Of a stretch of 60,460 nucleotides of DNA, positions 18,393 through 26,851 are shown in pieces. Source of the stretch: Bacteroidota bacterium. Lineage in GTDB: Bacteria; Bacteroidota; Bacteroidia; Chitinophagales; Chitinophagaceae. The notes under the pieces were generated by a model. The model was given only the letters and a program-made list of their open reading frames with translations, ran no database searches and was not told where the DNA came from. How positions within the stretch are numbered: position 1 is the first letter of the stretch; the number at the start of each line of letters is the position of its first letter. The position numbers and the translations under genes were made by a program. Location: the NCBI GenBank assembly GCA_005884665.1, contig VBAT01000010.1, positions 458,901 through 519,360 of the forward strand. Direction: 5' to 3'.

Positions 18393-18870
18393 AATAGTAC
18401 AGCGTGTTATTGCCTGGATCATGGGTATTTTTTATGGTTCGGGTTTATTGTACATTTTCTTTTTTGCAAGGCGCAGGTGGGGACCGCCGCCAAAGGAACG
18501 TATCAATCTTGATTTGTTCAAAGAAAAATTTTTATTCTGGCACGCAGGTGCCATTCACACAAAACCGGAGGCTGTGGAATTTTATAAAGATCTTTTCGGG
18601 AATGTGTTGTTGTTCATCCCCCTTCCTTTTTTTCTCCTGTATTTTTTTGGAATGAAAAGTTATTCACGTTTGTTGCTCGTATCGTTTATCACCAGCCTGG
18701 CTGTAGAAACCACCCAGTTTATCTTCAGAATTGGCGTGGCCGATATTGATGATCTGTTCTTAAATACCATCGGCGCACTGACAGGGTTGTTGATCTTACA
18801 TACATTATTCCCTGTGGGCAGCAGGCAGTACCGGTTGACGGATAATTGGCAAACGGCAGATGAACTATAA
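18349..18870 (+). CDS. VanZ-like membrane protein
   Basis: The protein is about 173 residues from the ATG at 18349, overlapping the GT2 gene by 44 bp. An internal ATG (MGIFYGSG) is possible. Four or so hydrophobic helices are present. The VanZ signature FGNVLLFIPLPFFLLYF, SFITSLAVETTQFIFRIGVADIDDLFLNTIGALTGLLI is clear. The molecular role of VanZ-like proteins is not settled. They are frequent in EPS loci of Bacteroidota, so a link to envelope polysaccharide is likely. Confidence 0.85.
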   Translation: MDTSKKGNSKQPFFKIVQRVIAWIMGIFYGSGLLYIFFFARRRWGPPPKERINLDLFKEKFLFWHAGAIHTKPEAVEFYKDLFGNVLLFIPLPFFLLYFFGMKSYSRLLLVSFITSLAVETTQFIFRIGVADIDDLFLNTIGALTGLLILHTLFPVGSRQYRLTDNWQTADEL

Positions 18871-18905
18871 CTACAGGAGCCGCCTTCTTTTTATCATTCA
18901 GATTC

Positions 18906-18912
18906 AAAAAAA
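18906..18912 (+). other. Poly-A run at apparent frameshift before FkbM gene
   Basis: Seven consecutive A residues lie where the frame opened by the ATG at 18860 should join the FkbM frame. One base fewer gives a continuous N-terminus. Confidence 0.5.
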
Positions 18913-18983
18913 GTCATCCTTTAAACCGGAAGAATAAGTTCGGTGCGATCTCCCGTTTTGCAAAATGGCAGATCAACACAAGG

Positions 18984-19760
18984 TTGAATCCTTATCCCGT
19001 AGTATATAATTATACCGATAAAACCAAGCTGGTGGTCCAGCGAAGCATGACTGGGGCGACCGGTAATCTTTATTGCGGGCTGCACGAGTTCACCGATATG
19101 GGTTTCGTTCTTCATTTTCTGCGGAGTGAAGATCTATTCGTCGATATCGGCGCGAATATCGGTAGTTACACCGTGCTTGCGGGCGGTCATGTCGGTGCAT
19201 CGGTGGTATCTATAGAACCTGTGCCTAAAACTTTCGAACACTTAAAGACCAATATCGCCATTAACCAGATTGGTGAAAAGGTCATCGTTTACAATTTTGC
19301 TCTTGGGAACGAAAAGGGTCAAATATCCTTCACTTCCACACTTGATACGATGAATCATGTAGCGACACAAGCAGAAGCAAATACTATCCAGGTGCCGGTA
19401 GAGACACTGGATACCGTGCTCCAAAAAGAAAAAGATCCTGTGTTGTTAAAGATCGATGTGGAAGGATTTGAAACAAACGTGCTCAAAGGCGCCACGGAAA
19501 CACTACAGAAGAATAACCTTAAAGCGATCATTATAGAATTGAATGGCTCAGGCGCTAAATATGGGTACGACGAACGCCTTCTTCATGAAAAGTTGCTGGA
19601 ATATAACTACAATCCTTACCGTTATGATCCGTTTGAGCGGGAGTTAACTCCGATCGATCGGTTTGGGACACATAACACGATTTATATTAAAGACATTGAC
19701 TTTGCCCGTGAAAGGGTAAGAAAGGCTGATAAACTCAGGATACTTGATAACTGGCTCTGA
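18984..19760 (+). CDS. FkbM-family SAM-dependent methyltransferase (N-terminus probably frameshifted)
   Basis: The protein contains the FkbM signature: LFVDIGANIGSYTVLAG (SAM-binding motif I), VSIEPVPKTFEHLKTNI and LLKIDVEGFETNVLKGA. It probably O-methylates a sugar of the polysaccharide. The listed start is a TTG at 18984, but similarity-like sequence (KFGAISRFAKWQINTRLNPYP) continues upstream in frame to 18864 with no start codon. An ATG at 18860, overlapping the VanZ stop, opens MNYNYRSRLLFIIQIQKK in another frame. Removing one A from the seven-A run at 18906-18912 would join the two. Either a frameshift, a sequencing error or an unusual start is present; the catalytic domain is intact. 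Confidence 0.85.
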   Translation: MNPYPVVYNYTDKTKLVVQRSMTGATGNLYCGLHEFTDMGFVLHFLRSEDLFVDIGANIGSYTVLAGGHVGASVVSIEPVPKTFEHLKTNIAINQIGEKVIVYNFALGNEKGQISFTSTLDTMNHVATQAEANTIQVPVETLDTVLQKEKDPVLLKIDVEGFETNVLKGATETLQKNNLKAIIIELNGSGAKYGYDERLLHEKLLEYNYNPYRYDPFERELTPIDRFGTHNTIYIKDIDFARERVRKADKLRILDNWL

Positions 19761-19802
19761 AGTCTTGATGGCGCTTCAGTTTAAAAATGGATCTCACGCC
19801 AT

Positions 19803-19817
19803 CCCGCCATTTGCGGG
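19803..19817. repeat. Short hairpin in the FkbM-wzi gap
   Basis: CCCGC and GCGGG are separated by CATTT. A stretch of near-repeats (ATCGTTGCATCGTTGCGTCG) follows about 35 bp further on. No T-tract follows. It resembles fragments of dispersed repeats seen elsewhere in the window. Confidence 0.4.
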
Positions 19818-19918
19818 ACAAAGGCGCAACGTACATAGAGTCATGGCAAGATCGTTGCATCGTTGCGTCGTCGCGTGAAATTTAGTCGCTAAACATTTCA
19901 CTTTAAATAATTATTCCA

Positions 19919-21397
19919 ATGCTTACCGGAAAACCTGGTCGTCTTTTAATCGGCTGCCTGTTACTATTGCTTGGTAAAAGCAGCGATGCACAATTTCTTG
20001 ATTCGCTTTCAGCCAGCGCCGGTCTTAATTTCCGGGCTGCTACCCAGCATTACCAGCCATTTTGGATGGTCGCCAATCAATTTGGTACCGTTACTGATCT
20101 CAAAAGCGATCTCAGTTCGTTTATAAAAGTGTCGAACAAGCATGTCCTCGCCTCAAGTGAATCACAAAATGACCATGGCCTTTACGATTTTAATGATTTT
20201 AGTTTGTCGTATGGCCTGAGTGTTTATAACAACAATCATTTCCGTTCGACATTTCTCGAGGAGGCGTATGCCAAACTTGAATACAGGAACTGGTCATTAC
20301 GCGCCGGCCGATTTGAAGAAACCACGGGTGATCTCGACCGCCAACTTTCATCCGGTTCGCTGGGCATCAGCGGTAATGCGCTACCAATACCGAAAATCGG
20401 GATCGCTGTTACTGATTATAAAGATGTTCCTTTCACAAATGGATGGCTGCAATTCAAAGGAACCTTTGCTCATGGCTGGCTGGGGCACGACCGCTATATC
20501 AGAGATTCCTATTATCATGAAAAGACTTTCTTCCTGCGGATAGGGAAAGGGGATCTTAAAATTTATGGTGGTATCGAACATTTCGCTGAATGGGGTGGCA
20601 AACGCGGAGGACAGGCATATGGCGGATCGATACATGATTTCTGGGATATTGTGCTTCTCAAAGAGTCAGAAAGCACACCGGAAAAGGATCCGCACTATGG
20701 CGATCATCGCGGCGTCATCGACGGCGGATTGTATTGGGACACCAGGGATTATTTGGTGCATGGTTACATACAGAAACCTTTCGAAGGAAAAAATGATATT
20801 GGTTTCGGGACCATGAACGGTCTGGCAGGTTTTGATATTTCCTGGAAAAATAAATATACCGGCCTGCAAAAGATCTTATTCGAGATCATCGACACAAAAA
20901 ATGTAAACAGTCATGTACCCGTCAATAAGCGGGAAAGCTATTATAACAACAGTGTCTATAAAACAGGCTGGGAATACCGCAACTATGTTATCGGTACGCC
21001 TTTATTTCTCAACCGGGCAAGAGCTAATGATTATTTCCCGGAGATCACCCCTTACAACTGGAATGCGCCCGATAGCGCCATTATTCAAAATACAAATATT
21101 GTCAGCAACAGGGTTTTCGCGATACACCTGGGAGCGCTTTATTCAATCGGCGGGGACTTTGATGGAAAAACCCTGATTACTTATACGGCAAACAATGGAA
21201 ATTATACAAACACAGACCTGTTTACCCCGGCGAGGGGACAGGTTTATTGCCTTCAACAGTTTTTTTATGATCTGCCGAAATATAACCTGACCCTTACCGC
21301 TGGCCTTGGACTTGATTTCGGACAGCTAAGCCATAATGATGTTGCAGGGATCATGGTTGGGGCTACCTGGAATCTCGCTACGCTTCGATCGCAATGA
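19919..21397 (+). CDS. wzi: Outer-membrane capsule assembly protein (Wzi family)
   Basis: The protein is 492 residues with a signal peptide ending near SDAQF. The rest alternates short amphipathic beta strands and turns, as in an outer-membrane beta barrel. YQPFWMVANQFG near the N-terminus and LEYRNWSLRAGRFEE resemble the Caps_assemb_Wzi family. Its relatives hold or organise capsule at the cell surface. Its place at the end of the first gene block of the locus supports a surface-retained polysaccharide rather than only a released one. Confidence 0.85.
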   Translation: MLTGKPGRLLIGCLLLLLGKSSDAQFLDSLSASAGLNFRAATQHYQPFWMVANQFGTVTDLKSDLSSFIKVSNKHVLASSESQNDHGLYDFNDFSLSYGLSVYNNNHFRSTFLEEAYAKLEYRNWSLRAGRFEETTGDLDRQLSSGSLGISGNALPIPKIGIAVTDYKDVPFTNGWLQFKGTFAHGWLGHDRYIRDSYYHEKTFFLRIGKGDLKIYGGIEHFAEWGGKRGGQAYGGSIHDFWDIVLLKESESTPEKDPHYGDHRGVIDGGLYWDTRDYLVHGYIQKPFEGKNDIGFGTMNGLAGFDISWKNKYTGLQKILFEIIDTKNVNSHVPVNKRESYYNNSVYKTGWEYRNYVIGTPLFLNRARANDYFPEITPYNWNAPDSAIIQNTNIVSNRVFAIHLGALYSIGGDFDGKTLITYTANNGNYTNTDLFTPARGQVYCLQQFFYDLPKYNLTLTAGLGLDFGQLSHNDVAGIMVGATWNLATLRSQ

Positions 21398-21459
21398 TAA
21401 ATACAAGATGCTGGTCGCTGGTTACGGGATACTGGATGCTCACATTCAACGACCTGCCT

Positions 21460-21518
21460 CCAACATCCAGCATCTAGCATCCAACATCCAGCATCTAGCA
21501 TCCAGCATCCAGCATCCA
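21460..21518 (+). repeat. Tandem CATCCAGCATC repeat, wzi-wcaI gap
   Basis: A 21-bp unit built on CATCCAGCATCTAGC occurs twice perfectly (21460-21480, 21481-21501) and then partly. The same family appears reversed (GATGCTGGATGC) at 26662-26706 and forward at 29171-29192. It is also found near 32688-32709, 32816-32842 and 45651-45663. It is a simple dispersed repeat, not a CRISPR: there are no spacers. Confidence 0.85.
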
Positions 21519-21551
21519 CCTCTTTAAAGCAATTACAAAATAAAGTATAAT

Positions 21552-22802
21552 ATGAAAATCCTCATTTGCGGCATTAATTACGCGCCTGACCTTACAGGCA
21601 TTGGAAAGTACACAGGAGAAATGGGAAGTTGGTTGGCAAAGAACGGTCATACGGTGGAAGTGATCACGGGTATGCCTTATTATCCACAATGGGAGGTCAG
21701 CTCTTCCTACAAAAAAAGATGGTGGCACAGAGAAAACGTGGACGGAGTAAAAGTATATCGTTGCCCTCTTTACGTACCGAAAAAAGTGACTTCCGTCAAA
21801 AGAATACTGCACGAATTTTCTTTTGTATTGAGCACACTCCCGATCTGGATTAAAAAACTGTTCAGCCGGAAATACGACGTGGTGATCAGCGTTTCACCCC
21901 CTTTTCATCTGGGGATCGTGCCACTCCTGTATTCAAAGATCAGGTCAACAAAGATCATCACGCATATCCAGGACCTGCAGGTGGACGTGGCCAAGGAGTT
22001 GAGAATGAATACCATGTTTGCGATGGAGCGAATGATCCTAAAGGGGAGCTCGGCGGTTTCAACAATCAGCAAGGTAATGTTGAAAAAGATCGAGGATAAA
22101 GGAATCGCCTCCTCTAATTGTCTTTTGTTCCCCAATTGGGTGGACGAAAACATCATCCAGCCTGTTGCAAAAAAAGATTCGCTTCGCCGGGAGTTTGGGT
22201 TGTCGCAGGAAGATAAGGTGATACTTTATTCCGGGAACCTCGGCGAAAAACAGGGGCTCGAAAATATCATCGAGGCAGCAAAGCATTTTCGTGACAACAA
22301 TTCTGTAAAATTCGTTATCGTGGGTTCCGGGGGTGGCGAAATGAAGTTGAAGGAAATGGCTGGCGAGGCAATGTTGACAAACATTCATTTTCACCCATTG
22401 GTGTCATATGAAAAACTGCCGGCCCTGCTCGCTATGGCAGATGTTCACCTCGTATTACAGAAAAAAAATGCGGCCGACCTGGTAATGCCCAGCAAGCTTA
22501 CTTCTATTCTGGCTGCAGGCGGCTGCCCAATAGTAACCGCATCTGAAGGCAGTACTTTGTACAAACTGATCCGGAAGAACCAGCTTGGGATTGTTGTTGA
22601 ACCTGATGATCACGGTAAACTGGTACAGGGGATCAGGTTCGCTCTTGAAAACAGCCTGGAAAAATTCAGGGACAATGCCCGATTCTATGCCAGCAGGTAT
22701 TTATCCAAGGAGTTGATATTAAAAAATTGGGAAACTATTTTGCTCAAACTGACAAATAGCAAGTGGGAAAAGCAAGCCTCACTGGTGTTAATAAATGAGT
22801 AA
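21552..22802 (+). CDS. wcaI: WcaI-family glycosyltransferase (GT4)
   Basis: The protein is 416 residues. The N-terminus MKILICGINYAPDLTGIGKYTGEM and ITGMPYYPQWEV are hallmarks of colanic-acid WcaI enzymes. DVVISVSPPFHLG, a donor region VILYSGNLGEKQGLENIIEAA and a motif near ADVHLVLQKKNAADLVMPSKL complete the match. In the colanic acid pathway WcaI is a fucosyltransferase. The nearby Gmd supplies a precursor of GDP-deoxyhexoses, so transfer of a 6-deoxy sugar fits but is inferred. The gene follows the tandem repeat at 21460. Confidence 0.88.
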   Translation: MKILICGINYAPDLTGIGKYTGEMGSWLAKNGHTVEVITGMPYYPQWEVSSSYKKRWWHRENVDGVKVYRCPLYVPKKVTSVKRILHEFSFVLSTLPIWIKKLFSRKYDVVISVSPPFHLGIVPLLYSKIRSTKIITHIQDLQVDVAKELRMNTMFAMERMILKGSSAVSTISKVMLKKIEDKGIASSNCLLFPNWVDENIIQPVAKKDSLRREFGLSQEDKVILYSGNLGEKQGLENIIEAAKHFRDNNSVKFVIVGSGGGEMKLKEMAGEAMLTNIHFHPLVSYEKLPALLAMADVHLVLQKKNAADLVMPSKLTSILAAGGCPIVTASEGSTLYKLIRKNQLGIVVEPDDHGKLVQGIRFALENSLEKFRDNARFYASRYLSKELILKNWETILLKLTNSKWEKQASLVLINE

Positions 22803-23335
22803 GGTGGGACTGTCATGGGTAAAATGACAAGTGGAAAAACATACTGTTGATTTTTTGCCGCTTGTGGTGTCGAATTTTGATTGTCTGTGGGGTTTAAACT
22901 GCTTAGCAAACGTATGCAGGAGCAGTGGTATCATTTTTGTTTTATTCTTAATATCCTTTCATCCTTTCTAAAACGTGAACCTGTCCCTGGCATTATCAAA
23001 GTTGAAAAAGAAACGTTTGAATTGTATGAAGAGAATTATTGCAAGCCTGCAAATTTTTATTTCCCTAACGATTGTCATTCAGCAGCATTGCTTGGTTCAA
23101 GTAACGTTTCCGTCAATTCAATAAAAAGGATTTATAACAAGTAAAATAAAACACAAGTGAACAGGAGTAGTAACAACCGGCAAGTAAGACCCAGCATGGC
23201 TCGACGCCTCACCCATTCCACTTATGCGAGACGAAATTTACACGACGCATACCGCTAAATATATTAACCGATAGACCACCATCTCTTTTTAATCCTGAGC
23301 TAATACAATTAATTACTGTCGGCTGACTAAACGCC

Positions 23336-23364
23336 GTTATTGTTCCGGTGATCCGGGTGATAAC
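23336..23364 (+). promoter_or_regulatory. Leader hairpin 1 upstream of upxY
   Basis: GTTATTG...TCCGG pairs with CCGGGTGATAAC around a TGAT loop, with some G-U pairs and one bulge. It is followed 16 bp later by a second hairpin. Confidence 0.45.
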
Positions 23365-23380
23365 AGTCATTTAGCCGTAA

Positions 23381-23405
23381 CCCGGTTCAGAGTTCTGTGA
23401 CCGGG
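23381..23405 (+). promoter_or_regulatory. Leader hairpin 2 upstream of upxY
   Basis: CCCGGTTCAG pairs with CTGTGACCGGG around AGTT with one bulged base. AAGGAGA follows at 23408. There is no T-tract, so it is more likely a pause or recognition element than a terminator. Confidence 0.5.
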
Positions 23406-23435
23406 ATAAGGAGACCTTTTGAAAATAGTCAAACT

Positions 23436-23963
23436 ATGGAAAGTGGAAAAAACTGGTATGCCGTATATACCCGCCCTAAATGGGAAAAGAAAGTTTCAGA
23501 ACTGTTAAGCAGGAAAAAAATAGAGAATTACTGCCCTCTATATAAATCGGTAAGACAATGGTCCGACCGTAAGAAGACGATCATGGAGCCGCTATTCACC
23601 TCCTATGTTTTTGTAAACATCGAAGAAAATGGCCAGCTGCCTGTAAAACAAACCGACGGGATTTTAAATTTTGTCTACTGGCTCGGTAAACCCGCCGTGA
23701 TCAAAAATGAAGAGATCGACGTGATCCGCCAATTCCTCTCGGAGAATGACCATGTAAAACTCGAGCAGATCGAGGTGAATTTAAATGACAGGGTCAAGAT
23801 CATCAACGGGCCGTTTCAGTACTGGGAAGGAAGTGTGACAGAGATCAGGCCTAAATCTGTCAAAGTATTGTTGCCGTCACTTGGTTATGCACTGGTAGCA
23901 GAGATACCGAAATCCCGCGTCGAATTGATCAGCACCAATTATGCAATGAACGAGGCCAGCTAA
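23436..23963 (+). CDS. UpxY-family transcription antiterminator (NusG paralogue)
   Basis: The protein is 175 residues from the ATG at 23436. A GTG at 23397 would add 13 residues inside the second leader hairpin region. The NGN domain is clear: [19 protein letters not shown] and [14 protein letters not shown]. The C-terminal KOW part follows ([21 protein letters not shown]). UpxY proteins of Bacteroides prevent early termination in capsule operons. Here it sits between wcaI and gmd rather than first in the locus, so it may govern the gmd-wcaJ block or the next transcription round; this is inference. Confidence 0.9.
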   Translation: MESGKNWYAVYTRPKWEKKVSELLSRKKIENYCPLYKSVRQWSDRKKTIMEPLFTSYVFVNIEENGQLPVKQTDGILNFVYWLGKPAVIKNEEIDVIRQFLSENDHVKLEQIEVNLNDRVKIINGPFQYWEGSVTEIRPKSVKVLLPSLGYALVAEIPKSRVELISTNYAMNEAS

Positions 23964-24048
23964 TAGTAAAAATATAATCACCCAATTTCATACACATGCC
24001 CCGGGTGCACGTTCCTCCGTGCATCCGGGACGTAAAAAGACAATCTCA

Positions 24049-25152
24049 ATGAAAACTGCTTTGATAACCGGTATTACGGGACAGGATGGTTCTTATCTCG
24101 CCGAATTATTGCTGAAGAAAGGATATATGGTCCATGGTATCAAGCGGCGCTCTTCGCTGATGAACACAGGACGTATTGATCACCTGTACCAGGACCCACA
24201 CGATAAGGATATACGACTGAAATTGCATTATGGAGATCTTAGCGACAGCACCAATCTTATCCGCATCGTACAGGAAACGCAACCGGATGAGATTTATAAC
24301 CTCGGTGCCATGAGCCATGTAAAAGTGAGTTTCGACACTCCTGAATATACAGCCAACGCGGACGGCATCGGTACATTGCGATTACTCGAAGCCGTGCGAA
24401 TCCTGGGATTACAGCAAAAAACAAAAATCTACCAGGCTTCCACTTCCGAATTGTATGGCCTGGTACAGCAGGTGCCACAAAGCGAGAATACTCCGTTTTA
24501 TCCGCGCAGCCCTTATGCCGTGGCTAAACTATATGCTTACTGGATCAGTGTTAACTACCGGGAAGCATACAATATGTTTGTCTGCAATGGGATACTTTTT
24601 AATCATGAAAGCCCTGTCAGGGGCGAAACATTTGTTACGCGAAAGATCACTCGCGGCGTGTCAGCTATCGCTCTTGGATTGCAGGACTGTTTATACCTCG
24701 GCAATCTGGAAGCAAGAAGAGACTGGGGTCACGCAAGAGATTATGTAGATGCTATGTGGCGGATTTTACAGCAGGACAAGCCGGAAGATTTTGTGATCGC
24801 TACCGGTATCACCACATCAGTGCGGGAGTTTGTGACAATGGCTTTCCGGGAGATTGGTGTCACTGTCGTTTTCAGGGGCAATGGTGTTGAAGAAAAAGGA
24901 TATGTGGCCGCCTCTGATAATAATGAATATTACCTGGCTCCCGGGAAGGTGGTGGTAGCTGTGGATCCAGCGTACTTCCGCCCGACCGAAGTAGACTTAC
25001 TGATAGGAGATGCAACTAAGGCCAGGATGAAACTTGGATGGGAACCGGCAACACCGCTTTCTACTTTGGTGAGAGAAATGGTAGAGGCAGACCTTAAACT
25101 ATTAAGATCATACGGCTCGGATTATATTTATTCTTATGCTGAAGCAAGCTAA
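24049..25152 (+). CDS. gmd: GDP-mannose 4,6-dehydratase
   Basis: The protein is 367 residues, the usual length. [15 protein letters not shown] is the NADP-binding glycine-rich loop of this extended SDR enzyme. STSELYG and [15 protein letters not shown] give the catalytic Ser/Thr and YxxxK, and [18 protein letters not shown] and [15 protein letters not shown] are Gmd family stretches. It makes GDP-4-keto-6-deoxy-mannose, precursor of GDP-L-fucose, GDP-D-rhamnose and relatives. I chose the ATG at 24049 because it begins MKTALITG; an upstream ATG at 24019 adds unrelated residues. The partner reductase (Fcl/WcaG or Rmd) is not in the window. Confidence 0.96.
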   Translation: MKTALITGITGQDGSYLAELLLKKGYMVHGIKRRSSLMNTGRIDHLYQDPHDKDIRLKLHYGDLSDSTNLIRIVQETQPDEIYNLGAMSHVKVSFDTPEYTANADGIGTLRLLEAVRILGLQQKTKIYQASTSELYGLVQQVPQSENTPFYPRSPYAVAKLYAYWISVNYREAYNMFVCNGILFNHESPVRGETFVTRKITRGVSAIALGLQDCLYLGNLEARRDWGHARDYVDAMWRILQQDKPEDFVIATGITTSVREFVTMAFREIGVTVVFRGNGVEEKGYVAASDNNEYYLAPGKVVVAVDPAYFRPTEVDLLIGDATKARMKLGWEPATPLSTLVREMVEADLKLLRSYGSDYIYSYAEAS

Positions 25153-25270
25153 GCCACAATGGGAGCGATAGAGTGAGGGCGAGTGCGTCATTGCAAACAA
25201 TCACTGCTGTCCGCTAAAGGAACATATCGTTCAAATTTGACCTAATCATTTACTATTTCCGGGAACAACC

Positions 25271-26659
25271 ATGAAACATCGTTTTTTAAGAACGCTGCAG
25301 CTTCGTCTTGCCGTGCTGGACGTTTTGATGATCAACATCGTTTTCTTCGCGCTTCAATTCCTGTTCCTGAAATACATGCATAAGCGGCCAAACGCGGAAT
25401 ACATGTATTTTATTTTTTTCCTCAATGGAGTATGGATAGCTATAGCCTCGCTGAAGAATATTTATAACGAACGATATATCGGATCATTTGAGCAATTTAC
25501 CAAGGTCATGCTGAAGGCCTATGTGTACCTGCTGCTGGCAGTGATCATTTTCCTGTTTTTCTTTCGCCTCATGCTGATCTCGCGTTTATTTCTCATTATC
25601 GCGTTGAGCAGTATTCCGCTGGCCCTCCTGGCAAATCGGCTGATCTATTTTTTCACGTACCAGTATGTGAAAAAGTCAGCAAAGAAAGAAAACAGGATCC
25701 TGGTGATAGGCTATAACAACCTATCAAAAAAACTGGCCAGCTATTTATCTGAAGATGGGATCAATGAAATTGTCGGCTTTTGCGAAGAATACCCCAATGT
25801 CCATGAACTTTCACGATACCCGATCCTCAGCGAGGTATCAGAAACACTGGATGTTTGTAAAAGATATGGAGTGAACGAGATCTATTCTACCCTGGCGCCG
25901 GAAAACAACCCGGGACTGTATAAATTGATCCAGGCTGCAGAAGACAACTGTATCCGGTTCCGGATCGTGCCCGATCTCGGAGTTTTTATCAAGCGGCAAA
26001 TGTATATCGACTACCTGAAAGAGATCCCAATCATTTCTTTGAGAAGAGAACCGATGGAAGACTGGGGAAACCGCATTCTTAAGAGGTTGTTCGATATAGT
26101 TGTCAGCTTATTCGCCGTTGTGTTTATCCTATCCTGGTTGATTCCCCTGGTCAGCCTGCTAATCTTTCTCGAATCTCGCGGACCCATATTCTTTATACAA
26201 CAGCGATCAGGTAAAAACAATCGCACGTTCCCCTGTATCAAGTTTCGCAGCATGATCCAGAATAAAAATGCCAATATCCAACAGGCTGCCCGGAATGATA
26301 GCCGGATCACGAAGATTGGCAAATTCCTCCGGCGTACCAGTCTTGACGAGTTTCCTCAATTCCTTAATGTGCTTAAAGGTGATATGAGTATTGCAGGTCC
26401 GCGACCCCATATGCTGAAACATACGGATGAATACTCAAAGCTGATCGGGCAGTATATGCTGAGACAATTCGTAAAGCCAGGCATTACCGGTTGGGCACAG
26501 GTAAACGGTTTCCGGGGTGAAACGAAAAACGTATTTCAAATGCAAAAAAGAGTGGAGCATGACCTTTGGTACCTGGAAAACTGGAACCTGTTACTCGATA
26601 TTAAAATTGTGTTTATGACGTTGTTTAATGTCATAAAAGGGGAAAAGAATGCTTTCTGA
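25271..26659 (+). CDS. Undecaprenyl-phosphate sugar-1-phosphate transferase (WcaJ-like initiating enzyme)
   Basis: The protein is 462 residues. The N-terminal four-helix membrane domain and a CoA-binding-like Rossmann segment (NRILVIGYNNLSKKLASYL) are followed by the bacterial sugar transferase domain: KRLFDIVVSLFAVVFIL (last membrane segment), RSGKNNRTFPCIKFRSMI, RRTSLDEFPQFLNVLKGDMSIAGPRPHM, and VKPGITGWAQVNGFRGET. It starts the repeat unit by moving a sugar-1-phosphate (often glucose) onto undecaprenyl phosphate in the inner membrane. It is the last gene of the locus and is followed by repeats and a terminator. Confidence 0.93.
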   Translation: MKHRFLRTLQLRLAVLDVLMINIVFFALQFLFLKYMHKRPNAEYMYFIFFLNGVWIAIASLKNIYNERYIGSFEQFTKVMLKAYVYLLLAVIIFLFFFRLMLISRLFLIIALSSIPLALLANRLIYFFTYQYVKKSAKKENRILVIGYNNLSKKLASYLSEDGINEIVGFCEEYPNVHELSRYPILSEVSETLDVCKRYGVNEIYSTLAPENNPGLYKLIQAAEDNCIRFRIVPDLGVFIKRQMYIDYLKEIPIISLRREPMEDWGNRILKRLFDIVVSLFAVVFILSWLIPLVSLLIFLESRGPIFFIQQRSGKNNRTFPCIKFRSMIQNKNANIQQAARNDSRITKIGKFLRRTSLDEFPQFLNVLKGDMSIAGPRPHMLKHTDEYSKLIGQYMLRQFVKPGITGWAQVNGFRGETKNVFQMQKRVEHDLWYLENWNLLLDIKIVFMTLFNVIKGEKNAF

Positions 26660-26661
26660 TT

Positions 26662-26706
26662 GCTGGGATGCTGGATGCTAGATGCTAGATGCTAGATGCT
26701 TGATGC
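26662..26706 (-). repeat. GATGCTGGATGC repeat, inverted relative to the 21460 copy
   Basis: Five or so GATGCT units follow the last exopolysaccharide gene. A degraded forward piece (CATCCTGCATCC) follows near 26745. Together with 21460-21518 it forms an inverted pair around wcaI-upxY-gmd-wcaJ. Confidence 0.8.
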
Positions 26707-26790
26707 TTGTCGATCACAGTTGGCGCCAGCGTCCAGTAGCTGGCATCCTGCATCCATTCTGCTATATCTTTTCTTATTCATTATCATTAG

Positions 26791-26812
26791 GGCTCTTTGC
26801 GGAGCCTTTTTT
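26791..26812 (+). terminator. Intrinsic terminator of the exopolysaccharide locus
   Basis: GGCTC (26791-26795) pairs with GAGCC (26802-26806), with a 6-nt loop and six T residues after it. It lies 130 bp behind the WcaJ-like gene. Confidence 0.75.
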
Positions 26813-26851
26813 CATTTATATGATTCCCTGTTCTCAGTTTAGCCGTATCTT

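Larger units (their letters stand above)
22803..23435. promoter_or_regulatory. Leader region upstream of the UpxY regulator
   Basis: About 630 bp with no supported gene. An 87-codon frame beginning TTG at 22881 has no recognisable features. The last 100 bp contain two predicted hairpins (23336-23364, 23381-23405). A long structured leader before a NusG-like antiterminator fits the way UpxY-type proteins are thought to act on the 5' leader of their own capsule operons. I found no clear promoter box. Confidence 0.5.

Noticed and set aside
21460..21518. Tandem direct repeat as a possible CRISPR
   Set aside because: No spacers between units, and the same simple repeat is dispersed around the window.
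22881..23144. 87-codon frame in the upxY leader
   Set aside because: TTG start, no recognisable domain, and it covers a region that looks like a leader.
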